Source: Zeus faber (lineage: Eukaryota > Chordata > Actinopteri > Zeiformes > Zeidae). From it: a DNA stretch of 64,000 nt. Shown here in pieces: positions 1-16,954 of this stretch. Where the stretch lies: NCBI GenBank assembly GCA_960531495.1, contig OY482855.1, forward strand, positions 8,128,026 to 8,192,025, given 5' to 3'. The notes under the pieces were generated by a model. That model searched no databases and was not told the origin of the DNA. It saw only the letters and a list, made by a program, of their open reading frames with translations. How positions within the stretch are numbered: the first letter of the stretch is position 1; every line of letters starts with the position of its first letter. The position numbers and the translations under genes are program-made.

Positions 1-71
1 CCATCTCTTTCCCTGTTGGATGCTGCTCGGTTATGGGTTATATAAGGAGAGGCATATCTGCTCTTTTCTCT

Positions 72-73
<2 letters not shown>

Positions 74-143
<70 letters not shown>
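74..143. repeat. (CA)n microsatellite
   Basis: Almost pure CA dinucleotide run of about 35 units. It produces meaningless His-Thr and Cys-Val reading frames on the two strands. Confidence 0.98.
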
Positions 144-144
<1 letters not shown>

Positions 145-299
145 TAAGAGCACCCTGGGGGCAAAAGGGCTCAATGATGCGTGGAGGGGACACAGCGCGG
201 CATTGCTCTCTCTGTCTAACTGCCGATAACACTGTCCACTAGTGGCCAGATGCCGAATTCCCCCCCAATTATTCCACTTTCCTTTGGGCAAGTGAAATT

Positions 300-3200
300 T
301 GTCATTTATTCTTGACTTTATTCAAGCATTAAGACGAGCTATTGAAAGTAAGAAAAAGGAGGAAAGAAACAGAGTTTCACCTCCTTAACAACAGGAATTC
401 AAGCTAAATATTTCAGTCCAGACTGGATATCTATAAAGTGGTCTTCTTCTTTCGTATATCATCAGATGGCCAACTCAGTGTCATATAGCCACGCCCTCGT
501 CTCCAGTCCTAGGTCAAAAAGGCCAGCTTCTGAGGGTGGGCTGTATAGGGGGCAGCTGGTGATTATGTGCTCGGCAGTCTGTTCAGGTTCGCCACACTCG
601 CATGACGCACTGTCGGATAGGCCCCACTTCTTTAGAGAGGACTTGAAGCGCCCGACGCCAGTACGCAGGCGGTTCAGCGAGGTCCATAGGTGGCGTGGCA
701 TGTCTTCTCCTTTTACACCTCCTCCTGGGTCCCGGATGTATCGTTGGATGCGGGAGGGCGCAGCTGACTCCCACGATTGTCTCCAGGATGCTGCCAGCCA
801 GGCGTCCTTGGACAAGTCGTCAGGGATCGACTGTAGCATCTCTTGTGCTGCCTTGTTGTAGGGATGGCGAGACTTGAGCCTGCATGGTGGTGCCGGTGTT
901 GTTGTGGCTTTGTGTAGGATGTGCCAGTCGTTCTTCTGGGCTTTCCTTGCCAGGGCAAGGGTAGCTGCTTCCCGTCGGAGACTGGGTGGGGCGATACCAG
1001 CTAGGACTGGCAGGTAGGACACAGGGGTGGGTTTCAGACAACCAGTTACTATCCGGAGGGCGCTGTTGATGACAGTATCCACCTTGTTCGCATGTGGACT
1101 TCTGCTCCAGGCAGGGGCACAGTATTCCGCTACGGGTAGGACCAGGGCTTGCGTGGATATGCGTAGGGTCTGGGGGGAAGCTCCCCAAGTCGAGCCTGCA
1201 AGGCGGCGGATGAGCGAGACCCTTGCGGTTGTCTTGGCCTTCACTTCATCCAGGTGCTGCTTGTAGGACAGCGTCCGGTCCAAGCATACGCCGAGGTACT
1301 TGGGGGCTTGCTGGAACTCCAGGCGGATGTTGCCAACATGCACGTCCAGTTCCCTTCTTGCCTCCCGGTTGTAGAGGTGGTAAGCTGCAGACACTGTTTT
1401 GCCCATGCTGAGCTGAAGGTGCCACTTCTGGAGGTAGTCTGCCAGGATGCCCATGTCTCGGTTGAGGCCTTCTTCCATAGTGTTCCATGTTGGGCATCGA
1501 AGCATGATGGCCAGGTCGTCCGCATAGCCGTACTTCTTGGATGTTGTGTCTGGCAGGTCGTGAATATAGATGTTAAATAACATTGGTGAGAGGACAGAGC
1601 CTTGCGGGACACCGTTCTTCAGCCTTCTGAGCCTGCTGGTCTGGCCATCGCTGGTTTGTAGGATGAAGCTATGGTTAGATAGCATCTCCATAATAAATCT
1701 CACCATGTGCCGGTCCGGGATTGTTCTCAACAGTTTCAGGTGTAGTCCACGGTGCCACACGGTGTCATAAGCGGCTGTCAGGTCCAGGAATACTACTCCA
1801 GCTTTCTCATTATCTTGGAAGCTGTCCTCGATGTCCTGGGTGAGTAGCGTTACCTGGTCCACCGTTGACCTGCCTCTGCGGAAGCCGGCTTGTTCCGGTG
1901 GGAGTTGAGGGTCCACCACTGGCTCAATGCGGCTGTGGATCAGCCTCTCCAGAATCTTGTACGGGACACAGAGCAGGGATATGGGCCTGTAGGACTTCGG
2001 GTCTTCGGCGGGTTTGTTCGGCTTTGGCAAGGCTATGATGGAAGCACGGCGCCAGGTCTTCGGGAGCTTGGACCTCCGGAAGCATGATGAGAAGAATGTG
2101 CGTAGCCATTGAGATGTTCTTTCACTTTGGTGCATGACAAACTCTGGGTGGATATTGTCTCGACCTGGTGATTTGCCCAGCTTCAGTTTTTTAATTGCTG
2201 CCTTTAGCTCGGCTGCTGTGAAGTCTCCTGAGAGATTAGCATCAGCGCTGGCTGCTCTGGAGAGGGATGATACCTCACACGATGTCAGTCGTGCGAAGTT
2301 TTTGTCCGCATCAGGGAAGCGACCATTTTTCAGGAGCTGGGAAGCAATAGCATCTGCAGTCACTGGACACCTACGAGGTGTTGTTTTTCTCCCTGAGAGC
2401 AAGTTGATGGTCTGCCACGCCTTCCGGCTGGAGTGGGTGAAGTCGATGGATTCCGCTACTTCCGTCCACCTAGCCCTTCGGGTGTCATCCAGCTTCTGCA
2501 GTAGGGTTGTTGCTGTTGCGTCCATTTCTTCCCTGGTGATCGCCTGCTGGTGTTGGCGCAACAGGCAGCTGCACTCCTCATCCCAGCCCGGGATATAGTT
2601 TTTATTGTAGCCACGTGGGATGTTGTGCTTTGCTGCCCTTAGGAGGACTTCACAGTAGGCAATGTATGCAGCATCCACGTCTTCTGCTTCTGGGTCCATG
2701 AGACCAGCAGTTCTTCTTTCTGTTTCCACCGTAAACGACTGCCAGTTCGCCTTCCTGAAGTTCCATCTCCTGACCGGTTTGCCAGCTACCGGCTGTACTA
2801 GGGATGGTACTTTGATGATGGATGGCCGGTGGTGTGAGCGAGGGAACCTGTCCAAGACACGTCTCTCCGGTTTCAGGTCGTTACTGCGGCATATGACGAA
2901 GGCCAGATCTGGGTTGGTATAAGAGTTCCAACGTGCAGAGCAGAAGCTTGGGGGCTCCTTTGGGTCGTACAGCAGTAGTGCCTCAATGTTAGAGGCCCAC
3001 TCACTCAGTGCTTCTCCATCCTGTGATGTGTGTTGGTAACCCCAATCCGTATGTTGGCAGTTGAAGTCACCTGCATAGATGGCAGGAGCAGTCACGGATG
3101 GAAGTGATGATGCAGTCAGCGCTGTTGGTGGGGGCTTATATACGTTCACGACAGATGTTTCTTGGATTTTAGTGGCCAGCCACTCGATGTTGCAGCCAGG

Positions 3201-3720
3201 TGGAGATTGGCTGGTGGCTGCCCAGCTCAAACCATCTCGGACGAAGGTTGCCATTCCATGCTTCTTGCTGTGGATGGATCCAGCGAGGGAGAACCCAGGA
3301 AGCTTGAGGTTTTCATCTGACACCCAGTGTGTCTCTTGCAGGAGGACCGCTGCCACTTTGTTGGAATCGGCGAGATGCCTGATGACTTCGAGTTTTGCGA
3401 TGGTAAGGCCCTCGACATTGAGTTGGAGCACCGGCAGACCTTGGTTTTCGACGGTGGGGGTGTCCGCCTGTCCTAAAGAGGATGTTCTCTGCCTTGGTTT
3501 TGGCATTGGCTTGTACCTTGGTCTGCCAGCTCGATGATTCTTTGGCGACATTAGTTTCGTGAGTTGGTCTTGCACCATTTCTCACTACTCACAGGAGAGG
3601 CCTCGTGAAGGCTGTCGTCTTCTCCTCCTTCTAAAGTGGTGACACTAGGTGATGAAATGACCTCATCTTTGTGACTTCAGTTGGTTTTACCGCCATAGGG
3701 ACTGATTGTCCGTGTCATTA
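300..3720 (-). mobile_element. Non-LTR retrotransposon (LINE), I/Jockey-like, nearly full length
   Basis: The minus strand carries one long open frame (3578 to 462) flanked by about 140 bp of possible 5' leader and about 160 bp of 3' untranslated sequence ending in an A-rich stretch with AATAAA-type signals near 300-330. The edges are estimates: I could not find a clear target-site duplication. No separate ORF1 is visible upstream, so the element is either a single-ORF type or 5' truncated. Its base composition (GC-rich, no microsatellite) differs sharply from the surrounding DNA, as expected for a recent insertion. Confidence 0.85.
462..3578 (-). CDS. LINE endonuclease / reverse transcriptase polyprotein, intact
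   Basis: This 1038-residue frame encodes the protein that nicks genomic DNA and copies the element RNA at the nick (target-primed reverse transcription). In order: a basic leader (residues 1-45); an APE-type endonuclease (about 50-265) with LQLNVEG, LLQETHW, YAGDFNC and RSHHRPS motifs; then reverse transcriptase blocks SPGRDNIHPEF, SYRPISLL, QAGFRRGRSTVDQ, VVFLDLTAAYDTVWH, NGVPQGSVLSPMLFN and the catalytic GYADDLA; then a thumb; and a C-terminal CxC...H...C knuckle (CECGEPEQTAEH...C). No RNase H domain is seen. There are no stops or frameshifts, unusual in a window where other LINE copies are broken. The clade (Jockey or I group, versus a Daphne-like lineage) is inferred from motif flavour and is not certain. 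It may be transcribed from an internal promoter. Confidence 0.92.
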   Translation of the reverse strand: MVQDQLTKLMSPKNHRAGRPRYKPMPKPRQRTSSLGQADTPTVENQGLPVLQLNVEGLTIAKLEVIRHLADSNKVAAVLLQETHWVSDENLKLPGFSLAGSIHSKKHGMATFVRDGLSWAATSQSPPGCNIEWLATKIQETSVVNVYKPPPTALTASSLPSVTAPAIYAGDFNCQHTDWGYQHTSQDGEALSEWASNIEALLLYDPKEPPSFCSARWNSYTNPDLAFVICRSNDLKPERRVLDRFPRSHHRPSIIKVPSLVQPVAGKPVRRWNFRKANWQSFTVETERRTAGLMDPEAEDVDAAYIAYCEVLLRAAKHNIPRGYNKNYIPGWDEECSCLLRQHQQAITREEMDATATTLLQKLDDTRRARWTEVAESIDFTHSSRKAWQTINLLSGRKTTPRRCPVTADAIASQLLKNGRFPDADKNFARLTSCEVSSLSRAASADANLSGDFTAAELKAAIKKLKLGKSPGRDNIHPEFVMHQSERTSQWLRTFFSSCFRRSKLPKTWRRASIIALPKPNKPAEDPKSYRPISLLCVPYKILERLIHSRIEPVVDPQLPPEQAGFRRGRSTVDQVTLLTQDIEDSFQDNEKAGVVFLDLTAAYDTVWHRGLHLKLLRTIPDRHMVRFIMEMLSNHSFILQTSDGQTSRLRRLKNGVPQGSVLSPMLFNIYIHDLPDTTSKKYGYADDLAIMLRCPTWNTMEEGLNRDMGILADYLQKWHLQLSMGKTVSAAYHLYNREARRELDVHVGNIRLEFQQAPKYLGVCLDRTLSYKQHLDEVKAKTTARVSLIRRLAGSTWGASPQTLRISTQALVLPVAEYCAPAWSRSPHANKVDTVINSALRIVTGCLKPTPVSYLPVLAGIAPPSLRREAATLALARKAQKNDWHILHKATTTPAPPCRLKSRHPYNKAAQEMLQSIPDDLSKDAWLAASWRQSWESAAPSRIQRYIRDPGGGVKGEDMPRHLWTSLNRLRTGVGRFKSSLKKWGLSDSASCECGEPEQTAEHIITSCPLYSPPSEAGLFDLGLETRAWLYDTELAI

Positions 3721-3856
3721 GGATATTAGGATCCATTCCCTTTGTACCGCCGGTTGACCTCTAACCAGACACACACACAGCTCCCAGGAGTCAGTTACTG
3801 GTTAATGATTTCCTCTCCGTGTGATCCTGGTCAATACATAGGAGACAGCGATGGTA
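3579..3856. other. LINE leader and short unique DNA
   Basis: About 140 bp next to the LINE start codon is probably its 5' leader. The rest, up to the TG repeat, shows nothing recognisable. Confidence 0.4.
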
Positions 3857-3971
<115 letters not shown>

Positions 3972-4345
3972 TGCACATGAGTCTATATCTTTGTGCGCTT
4001 GATCATGTGTGTGGGTTTTTGTACGCAGATTGTAATTTTGCACGTGACCTTTCTCTATCATATCTGTTTTTCATTTTGTGGTATTTTTTTCAGCACGTTT
4101 GCCACTTGGAGAATCGGTCAACATAAGGCTTTTTCCTTTTCATCTCGTCTCCTTCTTATTCTTCTTCTGACAAATCCTGGTCCACGTGTTTTGAGTCATT
4201 ATTGGACTCCTCTGCCTCTTCGGTGACTCAGTCTCCACAGACTTCTGTTTAGGGAAAGAAAAGTAAGGTACTCAGTCTCTCAGGAGATGAAGGTATAGGA
4301 AAGCACATCTGAGCACGAGGGAGTTCCATCCATAATGAATGGTGC

Positions 4346-4486
4346 GCACACACATACACACACACACAAACACACACACATACACACCCACAACCACACA
4401 CACACACACGCACACACACACGCACGCACACACAGACACACCCACATACACACACACGCACACACACGCACACACACACACACACA
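4346..4486. repeat. Degenerate (CA)n microsatellite
   Basis: CA repeat heavily interrupted by CG, CCC and TA steps, so older than its pure neighbours. It makes spurious open frames on both strands. Confidence 0.95.
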
Positions 4487-4761
4487 AGGAAAAACATACA
4501 TATGTGTATGCACACACACTCTTACATACACACCATGCAAGGGGTTATTGAAGGCACACAAAAAGGTAAAACCCCACACTCACACACTCACACATACCCC
4601 TTCCTAAATTCATGTGATGTCATCAGGGCCCCCTGAGAGCAGGATGGAGTGATTGAGAGGAGAAAGGCAGAAAAATAAATTATCTGGTGAAGAAGGACAG
4701 TAACCCCCAGAGATCCCGATGAGCTCATCCTGGGAAACCAGGGAGTGGGATGAAGGCATTA

Positions 4762-4774
4762 TGTCTGTGTGTGT

Positions 4775-4825
<51 letters not shown>

Positions 4826-4836
4826 TGTGTGTGTGT

Positions 4837-4875
<39 letters not shown>
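4762..4875. repeat. (TG)n microsatellite
   Basis: TG run with a few TCTG interruptions, followed closely by a short (TA)n at about 4904-4922. Confidence 0.97.
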
Positions 4876-4876
<1 letters not shown>

Positions 4877-4879
4877 CCC

Positions 4880-6935
4880 CTAATACATTTAGTCATTTAT
4901 TCTGTATATATATATATATATACTGTACATATATATGTCTATCTATATATTAGTATATATTATTATCATATATATAGTGTATTAAACATTGAGAATAGAA
5001 TATTAATAAAATAATTCTTTATATAATAGATTCTATATATAATATCATTATATATATATATATTTCAATTTTTTTATATTTGTATGTTATATTTGTATGT
5101 CATGTTATCTGTATTATATACTGTATATATACAGTATGTATTATATGCATTTATGTTTGTATTATTATTATTTTATTATTTTAATTATATTTCTTATCAA
5201 ATGTACACGCTTACACACTTAACCACGATGAAAACATATTTTGAATTTTAATATATAGAATAATTTTTTTACCTCTATCTCACTTTTTTTTAACCTTTTT
5301 TTACCTTTTAAACCTGCCCTGCCCCTCTGAGACAGAGGCGTTCACCATGAAAGGGGGAATGGGGGTGGTATCAAGTGTGTCCACCCAGCTCACCACCCAC
5401 CTCCTACACCCACACCCACACCCACACCCACACCCACGCATTAAAAAAACTAAAAAAGATGATGTAATCACAATGAGACCCAGCTGTGGTTACACCCCTG
5501 TTCCGATTACCTATTAGACAATCAGTCCCAACTGCCTTATCAATAAATCAATGGCAGGATTGAGTGGTGCTGGGTTAGAATGCATTTGGGATAACAATGT
5601 AGAGGAATATATTGCTTTACATATGAAAATTAACCATGTATATATGTTTTTTTTTGTGTAAATGTATTCCTTAAGTAAAAATACTTAGATTAATCTACTT
5701 TGAGTATTTATTTATAAATTCTACTTATATTAATTAAACTAAAAGTAACATTTCTAATTTGTCTATATATCATTTTATATATTCATTATATTCCACTGCA
5801 TTCTATCTTTAAAAGTTAATTTGTTGTGTTATTGTTTTTATATTTTATTGATCCCATTTCATAAGTCCTTTGTGCTATTGTACATAAACCTGATCTATAA
5901 CTAATTGTATAGTATAGTATAGTATAGTATAGTATAGTATAGTAATTTAATAGTATATTTACATTTATTTGAAATTCCTGAATTACTATCATTAGAAGCC
6001 AGTGAATGTGAGGCTCATCAATACTAATAATTACAACACTAAATATTCCCCTTGGGTGTTTTGAAAATGAATATCTGAAGAGAGAGCCGGAAAGCATCAT
6101 TTTCGAACACAGTGATAAATTCTCAGGCTAACCGTTTTCCTACGCGGGATCAATATCCAAAAATCCAATCAACACATTCTTTAGTATCAATAACTCATCA
6201 CGACAGTCAACTTTAAATAGAAGATCGATATTTCTCACCGTGGATCAATAGGCTACTGACCTTTGAGTTACAGCCGGAGGGGGAGGCCAGATCCATTATC
6301 ATTAAAATAGTGAAATGACCTTATCCTTTAGCCTGCGTTCACACAAACAAGCATGTGCACACATAAACACACTTTTGTTTTTGTTATTCAATACTTTATT
6401 ATAATTTTTCGCTGCACCGTTCATTGCCCCCCTCAAAAAATGAAAAGATAAAATAATTACTGCACAGTATACATACTGGACACTATTAATCCTCTGAATA
6501 ATTATTAAAGAATAGATGAGTCAAAGGCCAGATTCTCGAGATAGGCCACAATGAAAAAGTTGATCAAAACGCCATCGGTATGAGGTGCCATCTAGTGGTG
6601 GGTATGAGTGAATGCGTGCTACCACACAAGGAAAGTTATTGCTGCTACTACTAAATAAGGTTCGTTTCAAAATTAAAGCACATCTTTAGTAAGAAATGCT
6701 ATATGAGTACTATGGTCTATATGAATGCTCATGGTCAGATGATGTGTTTTGTAGAAATCAACTGAAGGGAAAGCGAATACAAAGAATGAGAAGAAAGAAC
6801 AAAACAGATAAATAGAATAGAAATAGAAATATTTCCAGTTTCAATTAATTCTATTGCGTTCCTTTAAATTATGCCATCCAACCTTTCATCGATGAGCGAA
6901 ATTCATTATTCAGTCACCTATTAATTCACACACAC
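4880..6935. other. AT-rich intergenic DNA downstream of gene 1
   Basis: No coding segment is recognisable. It holds a short CCCACA tandem at about 5407-5437 and a pure (TAGTA)n pentamer run at about 5907-5943. A TTTATT at 6394-6399 reads AATAAA on the minus strand, about 540 bp past the gene 1 stop, and is one possible polyadenylation signal for that gene. Confidence 0.5.
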
Positions 6936-12077
<5,142 letters not shown>

Positions 12078-12252
12078 GGCTGTGGAGGCCAGAGACTATT
12101 ATTACTAAGACGGATATTCTCAAGTATTGAATTATTATTATTATTTTTTTTTAAAGAAGGCGGCAGGTGGTGTTCACAGGATCAAGAGTATCTTCACTGT
12201 AAATTTGCGGTCTCGCCAGCCGCTCAGCTCTAACTCCACACTCCCGTCCATT

Positions 12253-12259
12253 TTTTATA
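12253..12259 (-). promoter_or_regulatory. TATA box of gene 1
   Basis: TATAAAA on the minus strand, 175 bp upstream of the start codon. It implies transcription starting near 12225 and a 5' untranslated leader of about 150 bp. Confidence 0.55.
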
Positions 12260-12279
12260 CCCCATGTTGACATACACGC

Positions 12280-12947
12280 CCCGTTGACATTGAATAGATA
12301 AAGGCATGAGCATCACTGCATATCAGGGAAGAAGTACATTTTGCACACATCCTTCATGAGAGCCCTATATTTATCACAATGGAAGTGGTCAGAAACCATA
12401 GTCTGAGAGCTGAGTCTGAGATCTTTTATTATTTAGCATACTGTTAAAAAAAACACCACTTCCACGTTGCCCATTTGGAAGGGAAACTATGACACAAACC
12501 ACCTTACTTCTTAAAAAGAATAAAAAAAGAAATACATTAGATGTATCTCCAGACCTATAAAAAAGATATGGGTTGTGTGGCCTTCTAATGTGAGGCATTA
12601 TGTTTCTCCTGACAGCAGATAATAGAGCTGAATGTTATCTCGTAGAGAATGACCTTTATCTAGTTGGGGAAGAGGACGTACAAATAGTAAATGCTAAATT
12701 ATGTGTTATTCACCATTTTCAAAACAATGATGTGGAAGCAGTTTATTTCACAATTAACAAACTTTTGGATTTCACAGGGAACCATGGTCTTGGTTCCCTG
12801 TGATGGGAAAAAAAAAAATTCTACTAATTTACTTTACATTTGGTCAGTTTTCTGCTCAAAGACTTCAACAGCAACTCCTTAATCGTCCTTGTTTATGGAA
12901 CAGGGAGTGATTTCCTCACACTCAGAAAAAGACCAAGATAGCGCAAC

Positions 12948-12950
<3 letters not shown>
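12280..12950. other. Intergenic DNA, nothing recognised
   Basis: Divergent spacer upstream of gene 1. A 67-codon open frame at 12600-12803 has no recognisable domain and no splice context. Confidence 0.4.
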
Positions 12951-13141
<191 letters not shown>

Positions 13142-13439
13142 GCACATCTGACCTGGTCACTCACAGATACAGTATTTGAATGGGGCTGAGTCTTTTTCAT
13201 GGGTCTGCGCTGGGTGTCATTCTGGAATTTTTGATTGGAATAAATGGATCAGAGATACATATTTAAACCGATAATAAGGCTGAGAATAAGGAGAACTTTG
13301 AGAAAGAGCACACTGTTGTGACTTATTATATCGACTATCTATTTTGAAAAACGGTCAGATGCTATCATATTGTACTTTAATCTACTATAACATTCTGGTA
13401 CAAAAACTTTAGTTTCAATATTTAACAATAGTCGAGTAA

Positions 13440-13785
13440 AAGTCTAATTTACTCCCTAGCCCCTATTTTTTAATGAGAATATATATAAAATAAATGTGTT
13501 TGCTGTTAAATTCCGACTTCCGGCATAAAAAACACGTGTTGAATGAGTGTAATAACTGTCATTAAAAAAATTAAAAAATAAATAAAATAACTGCAGTATT
13601 CATAGGTCACCATCTATAAACATAATAAAAAAAAAATAATAATATTTGATTATTCTTTTTAACTAACTCACTCTTTGTGTGCTAAAGAACAGGAGTAGAT
13701 TCTGAAGAAGAAGCAAGTGGTACTGGAGTCACTCAGCAGACTGAACATCAACAGTACAGTGCTGAGGGAAGATGCCAATTATTAC
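13440..13785 (+). pseudogene. Broken duplicate of gene 2 exon 2 and its upstream flank
   Basis: Positions 13665-13770 match gene 2 exon 2 (21039-21140) closely, but the GEQEY tyrosine codon is now TAG and the flanking splice signals are altered. Positions about 13440-13660 match 20190-20410, the sequence upstream of gene 2 exon 1. The roughly 620 bp between, which would hold exon 1, is missing. This is a deleted segmental duplicate, later interrupted by the retrovirus at 13786. Confidence 0.85.
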
Positions 13786-14150
13786 TGTAGTTTCTTGATG
13801 AATTTGATGTGTTGATGAAGAAGGAGTGACCGCTGACGCTGACTTGAGTAAAATAATAGATTTATTACAAAAGAACAGCATCAGACCAGACTTTCCTAGG
13901 ACATCCCGGAGAGAACTGAGCCGGATGGATCCTCTGTCGAATGAGACTCTGGCGAGCCTTTTATGCTTGCCCAAAGACAATGTTGACCATTTGGTTCCCC
14001 TTCATAGGTCACAGGTCACATTCCACCTCCCTTATCACCGGGCCCCCTGGCAATGGGCTCTCTCTCTCTTGGGACCCCTGTCACCGTCTCTTAGTAATTA
14101 TCTTATACGATGGGGCTGTCTTGGGACGCCACTCATTCCAAGACACCTCA
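13786..14150 (-). repeat. 3' LTR of the endogenous retrovirus
   Basis: About 92-95 percent identical by eye to 16454-16815. Its outer edge abuts TTAC. Confidence 0.88.
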
Positions 14151-15414
14151 TATTTCCCCGCTTCAAGACTACACAAAGTCTCGACAGAGATAAGAGTCAT
14201 TGAAGTTACGACGTTAATTGGACTAATAGATCTCACCTACTAACAAACAAACTGATTATATTATACCCTTCTGAAAATGCTTAGTCGTAGCAATACAATT
14301 AATTTGTGGAGTGTGAGAGCGAAAAACCCATCTGGCAGCTTCCTTTCTTAGTTTTTTCAACAAACAATCAAGACAGGAAAATTCTCTCACGGTCCCTCTG
14401 CCCCAGGCAACCACCTATTGCACTCCAAATCAATCAACCACAAAGAAGAAGGGTTTAGACAACTGTACAGGATGTTACACATAAATGCATACATTTAGAA
14501 CCTCAGAAATAAATCAAAAATTTTGTCCAAAGTCAGCCTGGTCGACCCATCGGACCCTCCAATGAACCTTTCCCTGCCTATTATCAATGTTCCTCAAAAC
14601 CCCGCAAAAAAAGAAAACACCTGAGGTCCCAATATATTCATTTCACCCTGTCACAGAAAACTTCAAAGAAAACAATACTAAATCAAAGTAATATGTCTTG
14701 CTAAAAATATCTACTGTAGAGCACAGACTTTTCATCAATAATACAGGTTACATAGTAATAAACAAACTCCAATATTAAAAACCTGCATAACCCATATGTA
14801 TGTATTGAACTGTTGCTTTTTAACACCATCAACTTTTAATGATATTTCACTCAACACTCCTGTTCATGATGTCATCATTCAGGGTCCCCCGTCCATTTTC
14901 ATCTTCTATTTTTGAATGTCATGTTTGAGTGTTCAAGTCCCTTAGGCTGTTAGGATCTCCGGACACAGCCAACCTCATACTGGTCATGAAAGAAAAATTC
15001 ACCAGCCAGTATCTTGCACACACATCAAATACAGTATAAAAATTTCACTTTTGCATTATACCTTAACATTATTCCAATATATGATTAACATTTTCCTTTT
15101 CCCCCCTTTGTCCATGCATTTTCTCAGTTAAAAATAGTCTTGAGTCTATGACGGAATCAGATATTCAGAATGGATATTTCTCTACTAGTGTTAGCTCCTA
15201 ACTACACACCTCTACCCAATTCAGACCTGTGTGCTGACAGATTTTAACAATGCGATTTTTCAACACACCATTAAATTTTCACAAACACCTTGGCTTTGCG
15301 GATGATAAACAGCTCCTAGACGTTGTTTAATTCCCAATTTTTGCTGAATTAATTTTATTGTTTCATCCATGAACTCTTTCCCATTATCTGAAGATATGCG
15401 ATCTGGAAGTCTCC

Positions 15415-15895
15415 ACCTGCTTATGACCTCACGACACAAGAACTTGTCTTGGCAACTGACTGAGCATCATTACGCTTGGTTGGACATGTGTCAGTCCCCC
15501 GTGACAAAACTATCCACGTCGACAAACATGTATATTTAATTCCTACTGGTCTTATCATGTCAACAACATCCACAACCAACTCACGCATGGGACCTGTCAG
15601 AGTTGGAATGTGACCGGGTGGACTGATCACACCCCTCCGAACATTGTTTTTAAGACAGATTGTACATCTGCCTATGACATAATCAATTTGCTCAAGCAAG
15701 TACGTTGCCCAAAAACCATACTCTTTCGTGATTTTTCTTATTACCTCCCCCCTTGCAACATGGGCTAACCCATGTGCTTCCTGATTTCTCCACATGCTTC
15801 TGCTCAAATCCTTCAGCCACAGTTAAAGTCATATGTGGCACATTTTTCTCAATGTCATGCTCTTTATCAAGATAATCATCAGTGTTTATCTTCAT
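15415..15895 (-). pseudogene. Retroviral integrase remnant
   Basis: Reading on the minus strand in two overlapping frames gives an H-x3-H...C-x2-C zinc-binding module (HGLAH ... CTICL) followed by the start of the core domain. It is truncated soon after and a frame change is needed near 15800. This places the element among retrovirus or Ty3-like pol types; the flanking LTR structure favours a retrovirus. Non-functional. Confidence 0.75.
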
Positions 15896-16453
15896 AGCTG
15901 CTCCTTTACTTCCTCATTCCACCACCAAGAATCATCTTCTTTCGGCTGATCCCATTAGGTGTGCCGCAGTGCATTATCTACCTACAATTACTTCTGTTCT
16001 GCTCATCTATAAACCTTCTCTTTATCCTTCTTATCCTCATTCTTCTTATCCACCAACTGTATTTGGTTGAGTTTTCTGAGAGTCTCCTGGTCTCATTCCT
16101 TCCTCCGCTTTAGCCAACATCTGTCTGACTGCGGGGTCGTATCCTCCAATAGCTTAGTCCGAGTCACTCACACTCTCTTCTCCTATTTCCAGGCTTCTAA
16201 CTTGTTGTCTGCTTCCCAAACGGTTCCTTCTCTTGGTACTGTTGGAGCTGTGATACATCTTTATCGTTGTTGTAGCCGTTGTTGTAGACTTGAAGAGATA
16301 GTTGCCCTCCGTTGTCATCACTGGGAGCTGGGGATCAATATCAGTGAACTTCACCTCCTTCTCATGAGGCGGGCACTTCTTTACAGATGCTGTATGTGAG
16401 AAGGGTGCAGTAATCTTCTCCATCAATTTTCAGATCCTAGTTCGTGACGCAAC

Positions 16454-16815
16454 TTAGTTTCTTGATGAATTTGATGTGTTGATGAAGAAGGAGTGACCGC
16501 TGACGCTGACTTGAGTAAAATAATAGATTTAATACAAAAGAACAGCATCAGACCAGACTTTCCTAGGACGTCCAGGAGAGAACCGAGCTGGATGTATCCT
16601 CTGTCGAATGAGACTCTGGCGAGCCTTTTATGCTTGCCCAAAGACAATGTTGACCATTTGGTTCCCCTACATAGGCCAAAGGTCACATTCCACCTCCCTT
16701 ATCACCGGGCCCCCTGGCAATGGGCTTTCTCTCTTGGGACCCCTGGCACCATCTCTTAGTAATTATCTTATACGATGGGGCTGTCTTGGGACGCCACACA
16801 TTCCAAGACACCTCA
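16454..16815 (-). repeat. 5' LTR of the endogenous retrovirus
   Basis: Partner of 13786-14150. Its inner end reads ...CTAAG rather than ...CTACA, so the terminal CA has mutated. I could not assign a primer-binding site just inside it. Confidence 0.87.
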
Positions 16816-16819
16816 TTAC

Positions 16820-16954
16820 GAAATAAATTAACCGTTTTAATCCCTTTAATCTCCTCATTCCCAGTTTTGCCTTGTTGTGTTCCCTTATGACATTCAGGCT
16901 TAGATCAGACCATTTTATTCTATTTGTAGTAGCTGCATCATTAGAGCTGTCAGT
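16820..16954. other. Duplicated gene 2 intron 2 sequence
   Basis: From 16816 the sequence resumes the match to gene 2 intron 2 (21153-21215), sharing an AATCCCTTTAATCTCCTCAT block, then ends where the Rex3 tail begins. Confidence 0.8.

Larger units (their letters stand above)
13786..16815 (-). mobile_element. Internally deleted endogenous retrovirus
   Basis: Two direct repeats of about 365 bp (13786-14150 and 16454-16815) flank 2.3 kb. On the minus strand the LTRs begin TGAGGTGTCTTGG, and the proviral 3' LTR is preceded by a purine-rich AAGCGGGGAAATA tract (14151-14164). TTAC flanks both sides (13782-13785 and 16816-16819), a 4-bp target duplication. The internal part retains only an integrase fragment and a possible gag-side remnant near 16072-16426; protease, most of reverse transcriptase and env were not seen. 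The element sits in a duplicated copy of gene 2 intron sequence, and the unoccupied paralogous site is visible at 21145-21165. Confidence 0.88.

Noticed and set aside
12600-12803. 67-codon open frame upstream of gene 1
   Set aside because: No recognisable domain, splice context or similarity to other parts of the window.
15882-16399. Plus-strand frames in the retrovirus interior
   Set aside because: Opposite to the element's orientation as set by LTRs, purine tract and integrase; treated as shadows.
16427-16453. Retroviral primer-binding site inside the 5' LTR
   Set aside because: No TGG-starting match to a tRNA 3' end that I recognise.
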